From SIG565 sp045647785 (GTDB lineage: Bacteria > Bacillota > Clostridia > Oscillospirales > Acutalibacteraceae): a DNA stretch of 15,160 nucleotides. Location of the stretch: the NCBI GenBank assembly GCA_045647785.1, contig JAZRMU010000053.1, positions 1-15,160 on the forward strand, in the 5' to 3' direction. The position numbers and the translations under genes are program-made. The stretch's first letter is position 1. Every line of letters starts with the position of its first letter. Positions 14,285 through 15,160 of the stretch are shown here, piece by piece. A model generated the notes under the pieces. It was given only the letters and a program-made list of their open reading frames with translations. It ran no database searches and was not told the origin of the DNA.

Positions 14285-14860
14285 TTACTGTTCTAAATAT
14301 TTTAACACTCCACAATAAATGGAAAATGCCATTTGCTTTTGATATTCATCATTTTTAAGTTTCTCAAGTTCTTCTTTATTGCTTAAAAAGCCACATTCAA
14401 CAATAACCGCCGGAATTTGCGCTTTATGCAACAAATATGTACTGCTCGTTGCCTGCTTAATAACACGGGTGTTTTCCTTTTGCAGCAATGAAACAACAGA
14501 GCTTTGTATACTTTGCCCTAGCTTTGCGCTTTCAGGGTGGTTTTTAGAATAGAAAACCTGCGTTCCCTTCGCAGAGGTAGTTGTGAACTTGTTTAAGTGA
14601 ATACTGACAAAGACCGAATTTTCATAGGTATTTATAAGCTTAAGTCGGTTTTGCAGATCGCTCACCTTACGCTTTGCGATTGCATCGGCGGAGTTATCCT
14701 CGGTTCCTGTATCGGTAGACCGAGTCATAATAACCTGCTTTCCGGAGGTTTCTAACAGTTTAGACAGGGTTGAAGCTATTTTTAAATTAATGTCCTTTTC
14801 AGAAGTACCATCAGGCGCTACTGCACCACGGTCAAACCCGCCGTGGGCTGAGTTAGCCAA
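14285..14860 (-). CDS. cwlD: CwlD-type N-acetylmuramoyl-L-alanine amidase, 5' end missing at an element junction
   Basis: The 191 codons open from a TTG with no ribosome binding site. The Amidase_3 domain is otherwise complete: zinc ligands His6 (HGGFDRGA), Glu21 (TSEKDINL) and His88 (FVSIHLN), and catalytic Glu155 in PAVIVECGFLSN. SDLQNRLKL, GTQVFYSKNHPES and the VECGFLSN block are typical of CwlD, the sporulation amidase that removes stem peptides so that muramic-lactam can form in the cortex. Missing are the N-terminal membrane segment and first beta strand; instead of the expected DAGHGG the frame reads ANSAHGG. The in-frame stop lies 5 codons further up. A large serine recombinase ends about 60 nt upstream on the same strand. 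So the 5' part is either carried beyond an integrated element or lost. Family confident, functional state uncertain. Confidence 0.85.
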   Translation of the reverse strand: MANSAHGGFDRGAVAPDGTSEKDINLKIASTLSKLLETSGKQVIMTRSTDTGTEDNSADAIAKRKVSDLQNRLKLINTYENSVFVSIHLNKFTTTSAKGTQVFYSKNHPESAKLGQSIQSSVVSLLQKENTRVIKQATSSTYLLHKAQIPAVIVECGFLSNKEELEKLKNDEYQKQMAFSIYCGVLKYLEQ

Positions 14861-14917
14861 TACTATACTTTTTTAGTAATTCTGTATATTTTGTCGTTTT
14901 TTGACTGCGGAAAACAC
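14846..14917 (-). other. Putative attachment-site junction between serine-recombinase element and cwlD
   Basis: The stretch between the recombinase stop and the first amidase codons with clear homology (His6 at 14845-14843). It contains an A6 run (14874-14869 on the minus strand) with TACT/AGTA and TATAC/GTATA arms nearby. Large serine recombinase genes often lie next to one end of their element, so this stretch would hold attL or attR. The crossover would be close to 14846-14850, where cwlD homology stops. Core and half-sites cannot be defined from one junction. Confidence 0.4.
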
Positions 14918-15160
14918 TCAAATTTTCCACTCAATTTTAATTTTTCTTTTTCCACTCTCATCGAGCTTTCCAATGAAAATTTTACTTATAAATTCATCGG
15001 CAATTTCAAATGTTAGAGTAGTGAGTTTTCGGTACTTTTCGAGAATGGATTTAGTATCCGTTTTGGTTTCGCCGCCGGATAATGCGACAAGCTTTGATTT
15101 CAAAATTTCGATGCGTTTTTCTGTATCAAGGGATTCCTTTTGATAGCTTTCTCGGTATTT
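14918..15160 (-). CDS. Large serine recombinase, C-terminal end (partial)
   Basis: The last 80 residues of a protein entering from the right edge, open throughout. A lysine/glutamate-rich coiled-coil part (KYRESYQKESLDTEKRIEIL and on) is followed by ILEKYRKLTTLTFEIADEFI, then SKIFIGKLDESGKRKIKIEW near the end. This order (coiled coil, K-Y-x-x-L-x-x-LT, x-x-FI-x-KI, GKR, I-x-I-x-W) is the usual C-terminus of TnpX/TndX-type large serine recombinases (DUF4368-like end). These integrate and excise conjugative elements and prophages by recombination at short att sites. The catalytic serine domain is outside the window. It is transcribed toward the truncated cwlD, 72 nt from the first clearly homologous codon. 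Confidence 0.75.
   Translation of the reverse strand, partial: KYRESYQKESLDTEKRIEILKSKLVALSGGETKTDTKSILEKYRKLTTLTFEIADEFISKIFIGKLDESGKRKIKIEWKI

Noticed and set aside
14861..14960. cwlD truncation as a simple one-base frameshift in the A6 run at 14869-14874
   Set aside because: One extra A would join the amidase to an upstream frame, but that frame has no membrane segment or amidase-like strand and overlaps the recombinase's own codons out of frame. It is therefore not the missing N-terminus.

Overview
The window reads as chromosome from a low-GC, endospore-forming Firmicute of the class Clostridia, probably an Oscillospiraceae/Ruminococcaceae-type gut lineage. The evidence is the gene content (spo0A, a gerA-type germinant receptor operon, dipicolinate synthase, a CwlD-type cortex amidase, a DUF4364 protein, a BofC-like small protein), the purine-rich ribosome binding sites, frequent TTG starts and AT-rich intergenic DNA. 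The lineage is inferred from protein character only.

Left part (1-3.6 kb, minus strand): a germinant receptor operon in the order gerA-gerC-gerB. Its genes overlap by 8 nt, its C subunit is only 194 residues, and gerB runs off the left edge. A terminator separates it from spo0A, the master regulator of sporulation, which has a good sigma-A promoter. Next upstream (3.8-6.2 kb, minus) is a class A penicillin-binding protein with its own terminator and extended -10 promoter. Divergent from it on the plus strand are a small membrane-anchored BofC-like protein and a DUF4364 winged-helix protein.

Middle part (7.2-8.8 kb): a compact accessory island on the minus strand. It holds a membrane-anchored XRE/HTH regulator and three very short membrane proteins (51, 56 and 58 residues). 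The island sits between two convergent housekeeping genes (DUF4364 and murC). A ~45-nt imperfect inverted repeat begins directly after the stop codon of each of those genes, so the island may be a degenerate mobile unit.

Right-centre (8.8-12.9 kb): murC (minus), the CCA-adding enzyme gene (plus), then dpaA-dpaB (plus) for dipicolinic acid synthesis. A candidate sigma-K promoter for dpaAB overlaps the cca terminator, placed so that dpa transcripts would lack the hairpin's 5' arm. A bidirectional terminator separates dpaB from radA.

Right end (12.9-15.16 kb, minus): radA preceded by a CwlD-type amidase that lacks its normal N-terminus (membrane anchor, first beta strand, start codon with ribosome binding site). 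The homology breaks just before the first zinc-ligand histidine. About 70 nt further on lies the C-terminus of a large serine recombinase with a DUF4368-type end, entering from the right edge. The simplest reading is that an integrative element has inserted into the sporulation gene cwlD, a layout like the skin element in sigK of Bacillus and Clostridioides. It could be a developmentally excised element or simple inactivation. This is the most interesting feature of the window.

No rRNA, tRNA, CRISPR array or replication origin was seen. No stretch longer than about 300 bases lacks a gene.
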